A stretch of 64,000 nucleotides of DNA from Bacillota bacterium (GTDB taxonomy: Bacteria > Bacillota > UBA4882 > UBA8346). Position 1 is the first letter of the stretch. Each line of letters starts with the position of its first letter. Shown here piece by piece: positions 1-8,453 of this stretch. The stretch is from the NCBI GenBank assembly GCA_029974635.1, contig JARKQY010000035.1, forward strand, positions 1 to 64,000. The letters are read 5' to 3'. The notes under the pieces are model-generated. The model was given only the letters and a program-made list of their open reading frames with translations, did no database searches and had not been told where the DNA came from. A program made the translations under genes and the position numbers.

Positions 1-569
1 GCCTTGTCTAGAATTTCCCAATATAAAGTAGAAAGTTTAACGAAGGCTTCATCGATAAAACGTACAAACAGCGAGTTTCCTGACGCTTTTGACAATTCCA
101 GATGAAATTGATGGTCGGTGTGACAAAATTGATCAAAAGAAGAAAACTTACCGTCCTTGGTCTCATCCAACAATGCCTTGATCATTTCAAGGTTGCTTTT
201 ATTTGCCCGCTGAGCCGCTAACCAGCATATTTCACCCTCAATAGCGCTCCTGGCTTCCAATGCTTCTAAGAAACTGCTGCGGGTTTTGATTTCGCTGATC
301 ATATTTTCCAAGTTATACAGCATATCCGGCTGTACTGAAACAAAATTACCTTTGCCGGACTGTGAATTAATTAAGTTAAGCGCTTTTAAGCCGCTCAAAG
401 CCTCGCGGACCGTAGGCCTGCTCGCCCCGAATTTTGTTGCTAAAATTGCTTCGGAAGGTAAACACTCGCCGGTCCTGATCTCATTTCTGTAAATCATTTC
501 AATCAATTGTTCCATTATTTTCGTTGATACTCTTGTCTGTTCAATTGGTTTAAACTTAAACTCAACCAT
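1..569 (-). CDS. FadR-type GntR transcriptional regulator (3' end cut by window edge)
   Basis: Reading the minus strand from the ATG at 567-569 gives at least 189 codons with no stop before the window edge, so the C-terminus is missing. The N-terminus (MVEFKFKPIEQTRVSTKIME) is followed by a GntR winged helix: residues about 20-75 include LPSEAILATKFGASRPTVRE, the usual recognition-helix motif, and the wing GKGNFVSV. Residues about 90 onward (FLEALEARSAIEGEICWLAA, then HTDHQFHLELSKASGN) are the start of an all-helical FCD ligand-binding domain with its metal/ligand histidine region. Family members repress sugar-acid or carboxylate genes when the ligand is absent. AAGGGGA lies just upstream of the ATG. 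The target genes are probably beyond the left edge; the ligand cannot be read from this sequence. Confidence 0.88.
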   Translation of the reverse strand, partial: MVEFKFKPIEQTRVSTKIMEQLIEMIYRNEIRTGECLPSEAILATKFGASRPTVREALSGLKALNLINSQSGKGNFVSVQPDMLYNLENMISEIKTRSSFLEALEARSAIEGEICWLAAQRANKSNLEMIKALLDETKDGKFSSFDQFCHTDHQFHLELSKASGNSLFVRFIDEAFVKLSTLYWEILDK

Positions 570-604
570 GAATCTGTCCCCTTATCAATAGTGTCGGATG
601 ATTT

Positions 605-635
605 AAAAGTAAAGCTGTCAGACAGCTTTACTTTT
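605..635. terminator. 15-bp perfect palindrome, probable bidirectional terminator
   Basis: A 15-base arm (605-619) and its exact complement (621-635) around one central base. The outer four pairs are A/T, so either strand would transcribe a stem ending in a short U run. It sits between the regulator that starts at 569 and the 3' end of the DUF4177 gene upstream on the same strand. Confidence 0.5.
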
Positions 636-719
636 ATTATTCTCCGCCTTCACCAGAATACCTCTATTTTTCTAAAATTTTCTGGACCATTCTATTAACC
701 AAATATTGGTATAGAATAC

Positions 720-766
720 AAACCACTCCGGCATCACGGATGAGATCCAGATTACCGGAGTGGTTT
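720..766 (-). terminator. 12-bp inverted repeat downstream of the DUF4177 gene
   Basis: Arms 720-731 and 755-766 are perfect complements (AAACCACTCCGG) with a 23-nt loop, 28 nt after the stop of the minus-strand gene that ends at 794. There is no clear U tract, so it may protect the 3' end or act with the palindrome at 605-635 rather than terminate alone. Confidence 0.4.
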
Positions 767-793
767 GATTTTAAGTCTAATATGCAGAATTCG

Positions 794-1279
794 TCAATCG
801 TCGGAGCCTTTTCCCGCACGTCCCTTACTTTTTCCTTTGTATCCGGAACTTTTTCCATAGGTACGGGGCTCTCCATACGACTTCGGCTTTTCACCGTATG
901 CTCCAGGGCTTTTTCCGGCTTTTCCGAAACTTTTCCCTTTATAACCGGTACTATCTCTATCGGATTCAAAACTTTTTCCCTTATATCCGAGGCTTTTTCC
1001 GTATGAACGGGAATCTTCCTTGGGAGACCGCGATTTTTTTCCGGGAGTTCGGGGACTCGCAAATCGGGAATCCGCTGAAACAGGATTTGTTCTCCGTTTA
1101 AACACCGCAATAGTCTCTGAAATCGAAGTTTGTCCGCAGTTGACAGGGAAACAAAATATCAATTCCCAGCCGATACTGCCCAATTGATTCAGCGTCATGT
1201 TAAAATCACCGGTATCCGGTATTCCATTTTTTGATCCTTTCGAATCAATTTTAATCGTTTTATATTCCCATTTTTCCAT
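794..1279 (-). CDS. DUF4177 domain protein with disordered GYKGKS-repeat tail
   Basis: 161 aa, ATG at 1279 preceded by TTGAGGTTG. Residues 1-60 match the small DUF4177 fold (MEKWEYKTIKI at the start, then LNQLGSIGWELIFCF), whose biochemical role is not known. Residues about 63-161 are low complexity, rich in Gly, Lys, Ser, Tyr, Arg and Pro, with almost no hydrophobic residues. The hexamer GYKGKS occurs exactly three times (residues 98, 112 and 146), with related YGKS, YGE and KAGKS units. The tail is strongly basic and probably unfolded, as in nucleic-acid-binding or condensate-forming tails; that role is inference. A second minus-strand frame is also open through the tail because the DNA is repetitive, but only this frame carries the DUF4177 domain. 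Confidence 0.8.
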   Translation of the reverse strand: MEKWEYKTIKIDSKGSKNGIPDTGDFNMTLNQLGSIGWELIFCFPVNCGQTSISETIAVFKRRTNPVSADSRFASPRTPGKKSRSPKEDSRSYGKSLGYKGKSFESDRDSTGYKGKSFGKAGKSPGAYGEKPKSYGEPRTYGKSSGYKGKSKGRAGKGSDD

Positions 1280-1321
1280 TAATTCAACCTCAATTCCATG
1301 TAAATTTTTAAGGTATTAAAA

Positions 1322-2317
1322 TTAAGGCATTAAAACCGGCTCTATATCTTCATCGAAATCCACGGTATAGTCCGAAACGAAGTACGGATCAGCCATTGCG
1401 GTTTGAAATGCGGCCAATACCTCCTGGGAGGAGTTGATACGCCAGTCCAATTCTTTTTTGATATGAAACCAGACATACATTTTGATCTGCGGATAGAACT
1501 TCATCCGGGCGAATGTTTCGCTAATCCACTGGACTTTGGTGGTCCCCCGGTAATCGAACTCTCCGGTGCCCATCTCGGCAATCATAATCGGTTTCTTGGA
1601 GAGCGACATCAATGTCCGGTATGTATCGCCAAAACAATCATCAAAGTCCTGATACAGCCGTTTGCCGCCCCAAGGATCTTCCGGATACCAGTTGTATGCA
1701 TCCACTCCCAACCAGTCAACGTAATCATTCCCCGGCCAGTAGCTGGCCAGACTGTTCCAGGGTTCGGGAGAGATGTCATAACCGTAAGCGTGCGGGCACC
1801 AGACCCATTTGACATTGTTTACGCCCAATGCTCGGAAGCGATCCACCACGAAGCGCCACACCTGCTTGACTTTTTCAGGTCCGCCGTTCTCCCGGCCGTT
1901 TTTATTGCCGCTCCAAATATACCAGTTCCCGTTAAACTCGTGCAAGAAACGGATAAATACATCCCCACCCCAGTTTTTGGCGTTCATGGCAAATTGATCA
2001 ATATATGAATTGTAATTCCCGGTCAAAACATCGTCCAAGCCGGTTTGATCCTGGGGACAAAACCGGGCGTTATCCGGATCTTGTGATGGCCAAAAAAGTT
2101 CCCAGGTGATATGGGGAACAGCCCCGTGTTTACGGACAATTTCACAGGATTGGGTCGGAAACGGATCATCCCAGGTGACATACCACATCAGCGAGGCTAG
2201 TTTTCTGCCAATCAACTTTTCATATTCAATGATTCCCTGTTCATCAAGCCACGGAAACCTTGCTTCTCCATCGTTGGTAAATACGCCAATCATTACTCCG
2301 TTTTTGGTCTTTTTCAT
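1322..2317 (-). CDS. GH26-like glycoside hydrolase, no signal peptide
   Basis: 331 aa, ATG at 2317 after GGAGGGTATCAG. The protein resembles clan-A (beta/alpha)8 hydrolases of family GH26 (beta-mannanases and related beta-glucanases). RFLHEFNGNWYIW (about residue 145) fits the acid/base Glu motif, and IMIAEMGTGE (about residue 245) fits the nucleophile Glu motif; Trp and Tyr are abundant as in carbohydrate clefts. The N-terminus (MKKTKNGVMIGVFTNDGEA) has no hydrophobic signal, so the enzyme should act in the cytoplasm on imported oligosaccharides, or be exported by another route. It stands alone; no transporter or sugar regulator is adjacent except the GntR-family gene at the left edge. Substrate is not resolved. 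Confidence 0.75.
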   Translation of the reverse strand: MKKTKNGVMIGVFTNDGEARFPWLDEQGIIEYEKLIGRKLASLMWYVTWDDPFPTQSCEIVRKHGAVPHITWELFWPSQDPDNARFCPQDQTGLDDVLTGNYNSYIDQFAMNAKNWGGDVFIRFLHEFNGNWYIWSGNKNGRENGGPEKVKQVWRFVVDRFRALGVNNVKWVWCPHAYGYDISPEPWNSLASYWPGNDYVDWLGVDAYNWYPEDPWGGKRLYQDFDDCFGDTYRTLMSLSKKPIMIAEMGTGEFDYRGTTKVQWISETFARMKFYPQIKMYVWFHIKKELDWRINSSQEVLAAFQTAMADPYFVSDYTVDFDEDIEPVLMP

Positions 2318-2476
2318 CTGATACCCTCCATGATCAATGTTTAGCCAAATCCACTTCTAATTATAAACCAAAGTCCGCCGGAATCAAAACAACATTTTAA
2401 AGATTTGCCAGTTTCATTTATTTGTAAAAATGGTATTATAGTATTGGACAAACAATATCCATTGGGGAGACTCATT

Positions 2477-3067
2477 GTGAATAAGACCATTTGCGTTTAC
2501 AGTTCTTCAAGTTGCGCTATCGATCCGGCCTACTTTGAGATTGCCCGGAAGCTTGGCAAAGAAATTGCCGACAGACAGGATACCTTGCTCTTTGGCGGCG
2601 GTATGGTTGGCCTAATGGGGGCGGTTGCAGAGTCAGTCCACGAAGCTCAAGGAAAAATCATCGGAGTAATCCCCAAGGCCTTAAACTTACAAGGTATCGT
2701 TTACGAATATTGTGATGAATTGATTGTTACCGAGGGGCTTCGGGAACGGAAAGCAGTAATGGACGCCAGATCCGATGCCTTTATCTCCCTCCCCGGCGGC
2801 TACGGGACTCTGGAAGAGACGTTAGAAATCATTACCCTGAAACAATTAAAATATCATAACAAGCCCATCGTTATTTTAAATGCCAATCATTTTTATGATG
2901 ATCTGCTGGCCCAGTTTACAACCATTATTGCCCGGAACTTTGCCAAGCCGGAATCCGAAAGGCTTTATTTCATCACCGATTCGGTGACAAACGCCTTGAA
3001 ATATATTGATGCCTATACTCCGTATCCTTTCGATGACAAATGGTTCACCTACGTTGAAAGCACTTAA
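2477..3067 (+). CDS. LOG-family protein (nucleotide phosphoribohydrolase type)
   Basis: 196 aa from the GTG at 2477, chosen because TTGGGGAGA lies 7 nt upstream; a longer frame beginning at 2405 has no ribosome binding site. The fold is Rossmann-like with the LOG/lysine-decarboxylase-like signatures FGGGMVGLMGAVAES (about residues 40-55) and the PGGxGTxxE motif as PGGYGTLEETLE. Plant and bacterial LOG enzymes release free base from nucleoside 5'-monophosphates such as cytokinin riboside monophosphate; many bacterial members probably act in nucleotide salvage or clean-up. Older annotations call the family lysine decarboxylase, which is not correct for these short proteins. It is a single gene between divergent neighbours. 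Confidence 0.88.
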   Translation: MNKTICVYSSSSCAIDPAYFEIARKLGKEIADRQDTLLFGGGMVGLMGAVAESVHEAQGKIIGVIPKALNLQGIVYEYCDELIVTEGLRERKAVMDARSDAFISLPGGYGTLEETLEIITLKQLKYHNKPIVILNANHFYDDLLAQFTTIIARNFAKPESERLYFITDSVTNALKYIDAYTPYPFDDKWFTYVEST

Positions 3068-3088
3068 AGCGGCGCTTTTTATCACAGA

Positions 3089-3256
3089 GTACACAGAGGG
3101 CACTGAGTAAAATCATTATTATAGGCGCTTAACTCTAGGAGTCTGTGCGGGAAAAGGGAATTTATTTAAATGCAACTCGAAAACGAAGAAATAAAATGTT
3201 TAATCTAATTAATCCCGTCTAAAAAACTCTTTTCTTTGTATTCTCCGTGACCCTTT
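3089..3256. repeat. Imperfect inverted repeat with a short AATCCCGTCT element
   Basis: The intergenic stretch 3068-3288 holds no gene. CACAGAGTACACAGAGGG (about 3090-3107) is imperfectly complementary to the segment about 3233-3256 (CTTTGTATTCTCCGTGACCC). Between the arms, AATTAATCCCGTCT at about 3207-3220 matches the core of the tandem repeat at 26834-27198 and of the copy at 11846-11870, so this looks like a degenerate dispersed intergenic repeat. Confidence 0.45.
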
Positions 3257-3288
3257 TGGCTAAAAATATTTTAAAAAATGACCAAGCT

Positions 3289-4077
3289 CTAAGAATACGT
3301 CTTTTCATAAAGCCCGATCATTTCAGCCAATATCTCCTCGGCTTCACTGGGATAAAAAGCCGGACGCTCGGGCAACGAAGATTTGGCAATAAGCTTTTGA
3401 ATGATTCCCGCGGCTAAATCATTGAAATTGCTAAGTTCAGATCTCCGGGAATAAATGTTTTTCATTAAAAAATAGTCTTTCTGGGTAATGCTCGTTAAAA
3501 CCGATTGAATCCAGGAGTTTTTAACCGTAAAGCTTTCCTGATAAGCCATAGGCTCAGGGACTTTGACCGTCAAGAATTGTTCCAGTTGCTTACGGGGTAT
3601 TTCCCGGATTACAATGGTACCCGCTGCAAGGTCACCTAAACGTTTGGCTTTTTTATTCATAAACATGACAATTAAACCGGTGATATAAAACGGAGACATA
3701 TCAATAAACCGAATAAAATTCCGGAGTAAAACATCCCAAAAGGTCAGCCGGTTCCCTTGTTCTTTGCGGACCCGGATATGCAGAATCATTTTACCGATAG
3801 TCTGCCCATTCATCATTGTTTCGAGAATAATGTGATAACCAAATGTAATTATAACTGCCATAACTATCAATGCCGATGTAATAATTCCCCTGGTTACTCC
3901 CGGAATCGTTTGGAGCGTTTTTTCAACTTCAAAGACTATTGCAGCTAAAACAATTGCAAAAAAAGTAAACCCCTGAATAAGGTTGTCAATCAATAAAGCC
4001 AGAAAACGGGAGCCGATGCCGGCAATTTCATAATTAAGCTCAACATTTTCAGGCGTTACGATTTGATGTGTATCCAT
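3289..4077 (-). CDS. RDD-domain membrane protein
   Basis: 262 aa, ATG at 4077 after AGGAGGTACTAAG. Residues about 8-160 form an RDD domain: the Arg of GIGSRFLALLIDN and the downstream Asp residues are those that name the family, and there are three to four hydrophobic segments (about 25-48, 60-85, 125-150). KAKRLGDLAAGTIVIRE is the typical end of the domain. The remaining 100 residues are soluble. RDD proteins are poorly understood; some affect Na+/H+ antiport or membrane stress. The start lies 30 bp from the start of the divergent SpoIIM-like gene, and the two Shine-Dalgarno sequences lie back to back in that gap. The same pair is usual beside MoxR/DUF58 loci, as here. Confidence 0.87.
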   Translation of the reverse strand: MDTHQIVTPENVELNYEIAGIGSRFLALLIDNLIQGFTFFAIVLAAIVFEVEKTLQTIPGVTRGIITSALIVMAVIITFGYHIILETMMNGQTIGKMILHIRVRKEQGNRLTFWDVLLRNFIRFIDMSPFYITGLIVMFMNKKAKRLGDLAAGTIVIREIPRKQLEQFLTVKVPEPMAYQESFTVKNSWIQSVLTSITQKDYFLMKNIYSRRSELSNFNDLAAGIIQKLIAKSSLPERPAFYPSEAEEILAEMIGLYEKTYS

Positions 4078-4107
4078 CTTAGTACCTCCTCAAAGGAGAA
4101 TTCAGTC

Positions 4108-5115
4108 ATGAGCATTGCATTTATCCAAACCAGACAGGAACGCTGGAACAGATTGGAGCAGCTGCTGGGAAAGGCCGAAAAACTAAAACTTAAAACATTG
4201 GCCAAGGAAGAACTGCTTGAACTGGGAATACTCTATCAACAAGTGATTAGCGATCTCTCACTGGCGAAAACACAGTCATTGCCGGATGATTTAATCTATT
4301 TTTTGAATGACTTAACGGGACGGGCCTATCATCAGATCTACCGTAATGAAAAAACTACTTGGACCCAATTGAAAAATTTATTTACTACGGAGTTCCCTGC
4401 ATTATTTCGCCAAAACTGGCGGGTGGTCCTTTTTAGCTTCATCTTGTTCTTCTTTGGCTGGTTATTAGGTTTTGGCGGCTTCCTGGCGGGGCCCAAGGTA
4501 ATAACGCCACTACTGCCGGAAGAATTTTTGCCTGAAGAATTTATCCAGCGCTTCGAATCCGATACCTGGTTTAATCATCCTTTGGACCAAAGACCGTTTT
4601 TTTCTTCCCTCATCATGATTAACAATATTCGAGTCGCCATCGGCGCCTTCGCCGGCGGTATGGTATTGGGCACCCTGACGGTTTATCTTATTTTATTTAA
4701 TGGTATGATAATCGGTGTTTTATCAGCCGCTTTCTGGCAAAAAGGCTATTTCCTTTCCTTTTGGGCAATGATTCTGCCTCATGGGGTAATTGAACTTACT
4801 GCAATCGGCCTGGCCGCGGCAGCAGGATTTTTATTAGCCAAAGCCTTGTTCTTTCCGAAAGAATTAAGCCGTTCGGATGCCTTAAAGGTGGAAGGCCCAA
4901 AAGCCATGAAACTGATGTTTGCCACCTTGTTATTGTTTGTAATCGCGGCTCTAATTGAGGGATTTTTAAGTACCATCAGCGCCAAAATCATTCCGGAAGC
5001 TTACCGGCTGGGATTTGCCGCTTTAACCGGCGTTTTACTCTTCTGGTACTTGTTGCGTCGCAACAGGAATCCCAAAGACCGGAAATTAAAAACGGCCGGT
5101 TCTTTTCAAAAATAA
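4108..5115 (+). CDS. Stage II sporulation protein M (SpoIIM) family membrane protein
   Basis: 335 aa from the ATG at 4108, which has AAAGGAG 9 nt upstream; an upstream in-frame ATG at 4063 would overlap the divergent RDD gene. Residues 1-100 are a helical cytoplasmic region; membrane segments follow at about 104-125, 172-200, 205-225, 235-255 and 275-300. The motif ILPHGVIELTAI is the conserved HGxxE signature of the DUF95/SpoIIM family. In sporulating Bacilli SpoIIM is part of the engulfment machinery, but longer paralogues such as this one occur widely with RDD and MoxR genes and are probably not sporulation-specific. Its last 30 bp overlap, tail to tail, the end of the DUF58 gene. Confidence 0.85.
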   Translation: MSIAFIQTRQERWNRLEQLLGKAEKLKLKTLAKEELLELGILYQQVISDLSLAKTQSLPDDLIYFLNDLTGRAYHQIYRNEKTTWTQLKNLFTTEFPALFRQNWRVVLFSFILFFFGWLLGFGGFLAGPKVITPLLPEEFLPEEFIQRFESDTWFNHPLDQRPFFSSLIMINNIRVAIGAFAGGMVLGTLTVYLILFNGMIIGVLSAAFWQKGYFLSFWAMILPHGVIELTAIGLAAAAGFLLAKALFFPKELSRSDALKVEGPKAMKLMFATLLLFVIAALIEGFLSTISAKIIPEAYRLGFAALTGVLLFWYLLRRNRNPKDRKLKTAGSFQK

Positions 5116-6381
5116 ATAATGCTCAGCCACTGCAGTTCCTATATTCCCGGGTTCAACCTCCAAAACGTGGATGCCGTAACTTAGGAGAGTTCGTTTCTGG
5201 TTTTCTCTCTGCACCAATAATTCTAGAGCAATACCTTTTTGGTAGGCCAGGGTTTCGCTGGTAATTGAAATTTCCTGCAACTTCTTAAGAAGCCGTTTAC
5301 GGAGTGTAACCAAAACCACTAAGTGATGCCGGCCGATTACTTTCAAATGACTGATAAGAGCTTTTGATGACTCCAAATCGACAATATCAGTATAAATAAA
5401 TATCAGACAACGTTTGTTATTTTGGGTCTGCCAGAATTGAAATGCTTTCCGGTAATCGCTTTCCATCATTACCGCTTCTAGATCATAAAACTGTTCGAGA
5501 AGTATTTGCAGTTGCTTAAGCCCTTTTCCCACAGGTAAATATCGTTCCACCCGGTGATTAAAGCTTAAAGCTCCTAGAAGGTCTCCGTGTTTTATGATAT
5601 TATAAGCTACCATAATGGCGGAATCCAGGATATAATCGAAACGGCTGCCTGACTCGCTGTTTTGGTCAAATAAAAGCCGGCCGTTATCAAAAAACAAAAA
5701 AACATTTTGATCTTTCTCCGGCGTGTATTCATTTAGAAAAGGTTTACCCAGATGGGCCGTAACTTTCCAATTAATCTTCCGGAAGTCGTCCCCTCGAACA
5801 AACTCCCTTAGTTCAGCCATCTCTCCCCCAACACTGAATAACTTAATCCGGTGCGATCCATCCTCTTGTCCGGCCTGCCGGTTTTGAAACGGCTGACCAA
5901 GCCGGTTCAAGGCGGGATACACTTTTATGGCCTGGGGTAACACCACTTTATATTGACGGCTGAATAGGAACAACCCGCCGTTCACCCTGACATTAAAATC
6001 ACCAAACTGAAAAGATCCCCGCTTGGCAATAATCAGATCGTAATACACGGTTATTGAACCTTGGGCTGGAATAAAACTTCGGCCTTCATTACCAGTGATC
6101 TCAGCCTCAAAAGGAGGCTCGTCCTTCCAAACAAATCGCTGCCCGAACCTGGAAGGATTACGGATTACAATCTGCACCCGGAAACTTTGGCGTTGATAAA
6201 CTGGAACCGGATATACACGCTCGAGCAGAATTTTTTTACGCTTGACAGTCAACCAGCAGTCGCAAAGATAAAGTATAAACAGGAATAACAAGGCAATTCC
6301 CAGATACGCTTTTGCAGGGAACCAAAAAAACAAACCGGCATATAAAATCAGCAATCCTATAAAAATCCAGGTAAAATACAT
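5086..6381 (-). CDS. DUF58 (vWA-like) membrane-anchored protein
   Basis: 431 aa, ATG at 6381 after CCGAGG. Two hydrophobic segments at residues about 3-22 and 25-45 anchor the protein; a beta-rich region follows and then the DUF58 signature GDDFRKINWKVTAHLGKPFL at about residue 200. The C-terminal half looks like a von Willebrand A-type fold (NVFLFFDNGRLLF as the first strand with a MIDAS-like Asp). In other bacteria DUF58 proteins pair with MoxR ATPases. The gene follows the MoxR gene by 3 bp and is last in the operon. Its role is probably scaffolding or metal-dependent assembly of membrane or periplasmic complexes; this is inference from the family. Confidence 0.9.
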   Translation of the reverse strand: MYFTWIFIGLLILYAGLFFWFPAKAYLGIALLFLFILYLCDCWLTVKRKKILLERVYPVPVYQRQSFRVQIVIRNPSRFGQRFVWKDEPPFEAEITGNEGRSFIPAQGSITVYYDLIIAKRGSFQFGDFNVRVNGGLFLFSRQYKVVLPQAIKVYPALNRLGQPFQNRQAGQEDGSHRIKLFSVGGEMAELREFVRGDDFRKINWKVTAHLGKPFLNEYTPEKDQNVFLFFDNGRLLFDQNSESGSRFDYILDSAIMVAYNIIKHGDLLGALSFNHRVERYLPVGKGLKQLQILLEQFYDLEAVMMESDYRKAFQFWQTQNNKRCLIFIYTDIVDLESSKALISHLKVIGRHHLVVLVTLRKRLLKKLQEISITSETLAYQKGIALELLVQRENQKRTLLSYGIHVLEVEPGNIGTAVAEHYLFLKRTGRF

Positions 6382-6384
6382 GGT

Positions 6385-7332
6385 TTACCTCGGTACTTTG
6401 ACGGCGGCCAAAATGTTTTTAAGAATCAAGTCGCTGGTTTTGCCGTCAATTTGGGCCTCGGGTCTAACCAGTAAACGGTGCCGCAACACCGGATAAGTCG
6501 CCTCCTGAATGTCATCCGGGATTAAGTAATCCCGTCCTTGCAAAACGGAGTAAGCTTTCGCTACATGGAGAAGATAGATCCCCGCTCGTGGACTGGCTCC
6601 CAGGGATAAAAACGGATTTTCCCGGGTGGCTTTGATGATCTGGTAAATGTAGGCAAATAGTTCTTCCCGGACTTGAACCCGGCTAATGAAATCGCGTATT
6701 GCGAGGATGTCGTCTTTTTGAATCACCGGCCGGACCTGCTGCAGGTCCCCTTCTCCCACCGGATTGTGCAGATATCTCTTATACACCTCAGTTTCGGCTG
6801 CCTCATCAGGATAGGATATGAATAGCTTTAACAAAAAGCGGTCTAATTGCGCTTCGGGTAAAGGGTATGTTCCTTCGTATTCAATAGGGTTTTGAGTGGC
6901 AATTACGGTAAAAATAGCGGATAATGAATGTATTTGACCGTCAATGGTAACTTGCCGTTCCTCCATGGCCTCAAGTAAAGCTGATTGCGTCTTGGGCGGT
7001 GTGCGGTTTATCTCATCCGCCAGCAGTAAATCTGTAAAGACCGGCCCCGGTTTAAAATGAAATTGTTGCTTTTGAAAATCAAAGATATTGGTTCCGGTCA
7101 TATCCAGCGGCATTAAATCGGGAGTAAACTGCACCCGGTTATAAGCGGCTTTAATAGCCCGGGCCAAGGTTTTGGCGATTAATGTTTTAGCCACACCGGG
7201 CGGCCCTTCCAACAACACATGTCCCCCAAGCAGCACCGCAACGAAGATATTCCGGATAACCTCCTCCTGCCCGATGATTACTTTAGATGCTTCAGCCTTG
7301 GTTTGTTGCCATATGCCGGTTACGGATTCCAT
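6385..7332 (-). CDS. MoxR-family AAA+ ATPase
   Basis: 315 aa, ATG at 7332 after AAAGGAGTT. Walker A is LLEGPPGVAKT (about residues 37-47), Walker B with MoxR signature is LLADEINRTPPKTQSALLEA, sensor 1 is IATQNPIEYEGTYPLPEAQ, and the arginine finger region is LDRFLLKL. The lid domain at about 200-315 carries GASPRAGIYLL (sensor 2). MoxR ATPases act as chaperones that insert cofactors or assemble multi-subunit complexes together with a vWA partner, here the DUF58 protein 3 bp downstream. The start overlaps the end of the DUF4350 gene by 13 bp. Confidence 0.95.
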   Translation of the reverse strand: MESVTGIWQQTKAEASKVIIGQEEVIRNIFVAVLLGGHVLLEGPPGVAKTLIAKTLARAIKAAYNRVQFTPDLMPLDMTGTNIFDFQKQQFHFKPGPVFTDLLLADEINRTPPKTQSALLEAMEERQVTIDGQIHSLSAIFTVIATQNPIEYEGTYPLPEAQLDRFLLKLFISYPDEAAETEVYKRYLHNPVGEGDLQQVRPVIQKDDILAIRDFISRVQVREELFAYIYQIIKATRENPFLSLGASPRAGIYLLHVAKAYSVLQGRDYLIPDDIQEATYPVLRHRLLVRPEAQIDGKTSDLILKNILAAVKVPR

Positions 7333-8429
7333 TGGTTTAACTCCTTTCGGTATGCGTCCAATTTTCGCGCCAGTTCCAAAAAGACCGGCGTCTTCACTTT
7401 CCGGCCTTTATTCTTATGATAGATTTCAACCGCGACGAAAATTTTACGGCTATCGTAATTTTTTCCCACTATCAATGTAAACCGCTCAAACATAAGATTC
7501 CAATCGCTATCCAGGGGCAAATTAGTTATTTTAGATATAGCCAGCATTAACTCCCGGTATAAATTGTCAAGAACCATTGCCTTGGAATCCGCCTGTTGAA
7601 ATAAAGCAGCCATTGAATATACAAATTCATCGCTTGAACGTCCTTTGGCCAATACTAACGGATGGGGACGTCCAAAACGAGAACTAAGCTTCCACAATAA
7701 AAGAATTATGCCCAGTCCAATGAAAGTACCGGCATACCAGTAATTACTTTGTAATCCCGTCTCCAAATCTTTTTTCTCGTGGAAAGGGTTGGGGTTATAA
7801 AAAACAATCCTCCCGGAGTCGGCGTATTTGGCGGCAATCAGAGTAAAAATCACCGCATTATCCGGGTATTTTTTTAAATGAATATTGGTTATCCCGTCGG
7901 GGTCATTCCAGTTGATGACACGACCAGCCTCATATTGATTTAGATAAACGATAACCTGTTCGTCTCTATAAATTAAACTCGTATCGAATACGGCTCCAGT
8001 ATAAATCATTTCACCACCGGGATGATATTTGAGTCCGGCGGCGGGATCGTTAAAATCAAATATCGGCTTGGATTGTTTCAAAATTACAGGCTCAGTGTCC
8101 AGGTCTAATTGAGGTTTGAAACGGGCCAGTTCCATTACGGTACCGCCTGATTTGACCCATTCCAGAATTCGACGGCGGCTTTGAGCGGTAGATTTTGAAT
8201 TGCTAACATAAATTACTAATTGTTCGTAATCGTTCTCCAAAATGTCGCTCTCCACTGTTGTTAAACCTGACTTGTTCAGCAACAATTCAAGAGCTTTCAG
8301 GCCGTATGAGCCATAGCTGTCCGGCTTATAAGCCGTTAACTCCTGCTGTGACAGTGCGGCCCACAATATAAACACAATCAAAGCCGAAATAAACGAGAAA
8401 ACTATTAATAATATCCAACGTTTGGGCAT
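7320..8429 (-). CDS. DUF4350 domain membrane protein
   Basis: 369 aa, ATG at 8429 with GAGATTG upstream. One N-terminal membrane helix (residues about 5-27) is followed by an extracytoplasmic domain of about 200 residues containing SYGLKALELLLNKSGL, the typical opening of DUF4350, and then a second helix (about 235-252, FIGLGIILLLWKLS). The short cytoplasmic tail ends the protein. The domain resembles a divergent class-I glutamine amidotransferase/ThuA-like fold without obvious catalytic residues. DUF4350 is consistently found between DUF4129 and MoxR genes, and the same order is present here. Function is unknown. Confidence 0.82.
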   Translation of the reverse strand: MPKRWILLIVFSFISALIVFILWAALSQQELTAYKPDSYGSYGLKALELLLNKSGLTTVESDILENDYEQLVIYVSNSKSTAQSRRRILEWVKSGGTVMELARFKPQLDLDTEPVILKQSKPIFDFNDPAAGLKYHPGGEMIYTGAVFDTSLIYRDEQVIVYLNQYEAGRVINWNDPDGITNIHLKKYPDNAVIFTLIAAKYADSGRIVFYNPNPFHEKKDLETGLQSNYWYAGTFIGLGIILLLWKLSSRFGRPHPLVLAKGRSSDEFVYSMAALFQQADSKAMVLDNLYRELMLAISKITNLPLDSDWNLMFERFTLIVGKNYDSRKIFVAVEIYHKNKGRKVKTPVFLELARKLDAYRKELNQWNP

Positions 8430-8453
8430 TTATCAATCTCACATTCGTCAAAA

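Noticed and set aside
664..1110. A 148-codon minus-strand frame overlapping the DUF4177 gene
   Set aside because: It is open only because the DNA encoding the Gly/Lys/Ser repeats is itself repetitive. It has no ribosome site and no known domain, and it would run through the inverted repeat at 720-766.
1403..2008. A 201-codon plus-strand frame opposite the GH26-like gene
   Set aside because: It is a shadow of the coding strand; the composition is unnatural and it has no ribosome site, while the minus-strand frame has both catalytic motifs.
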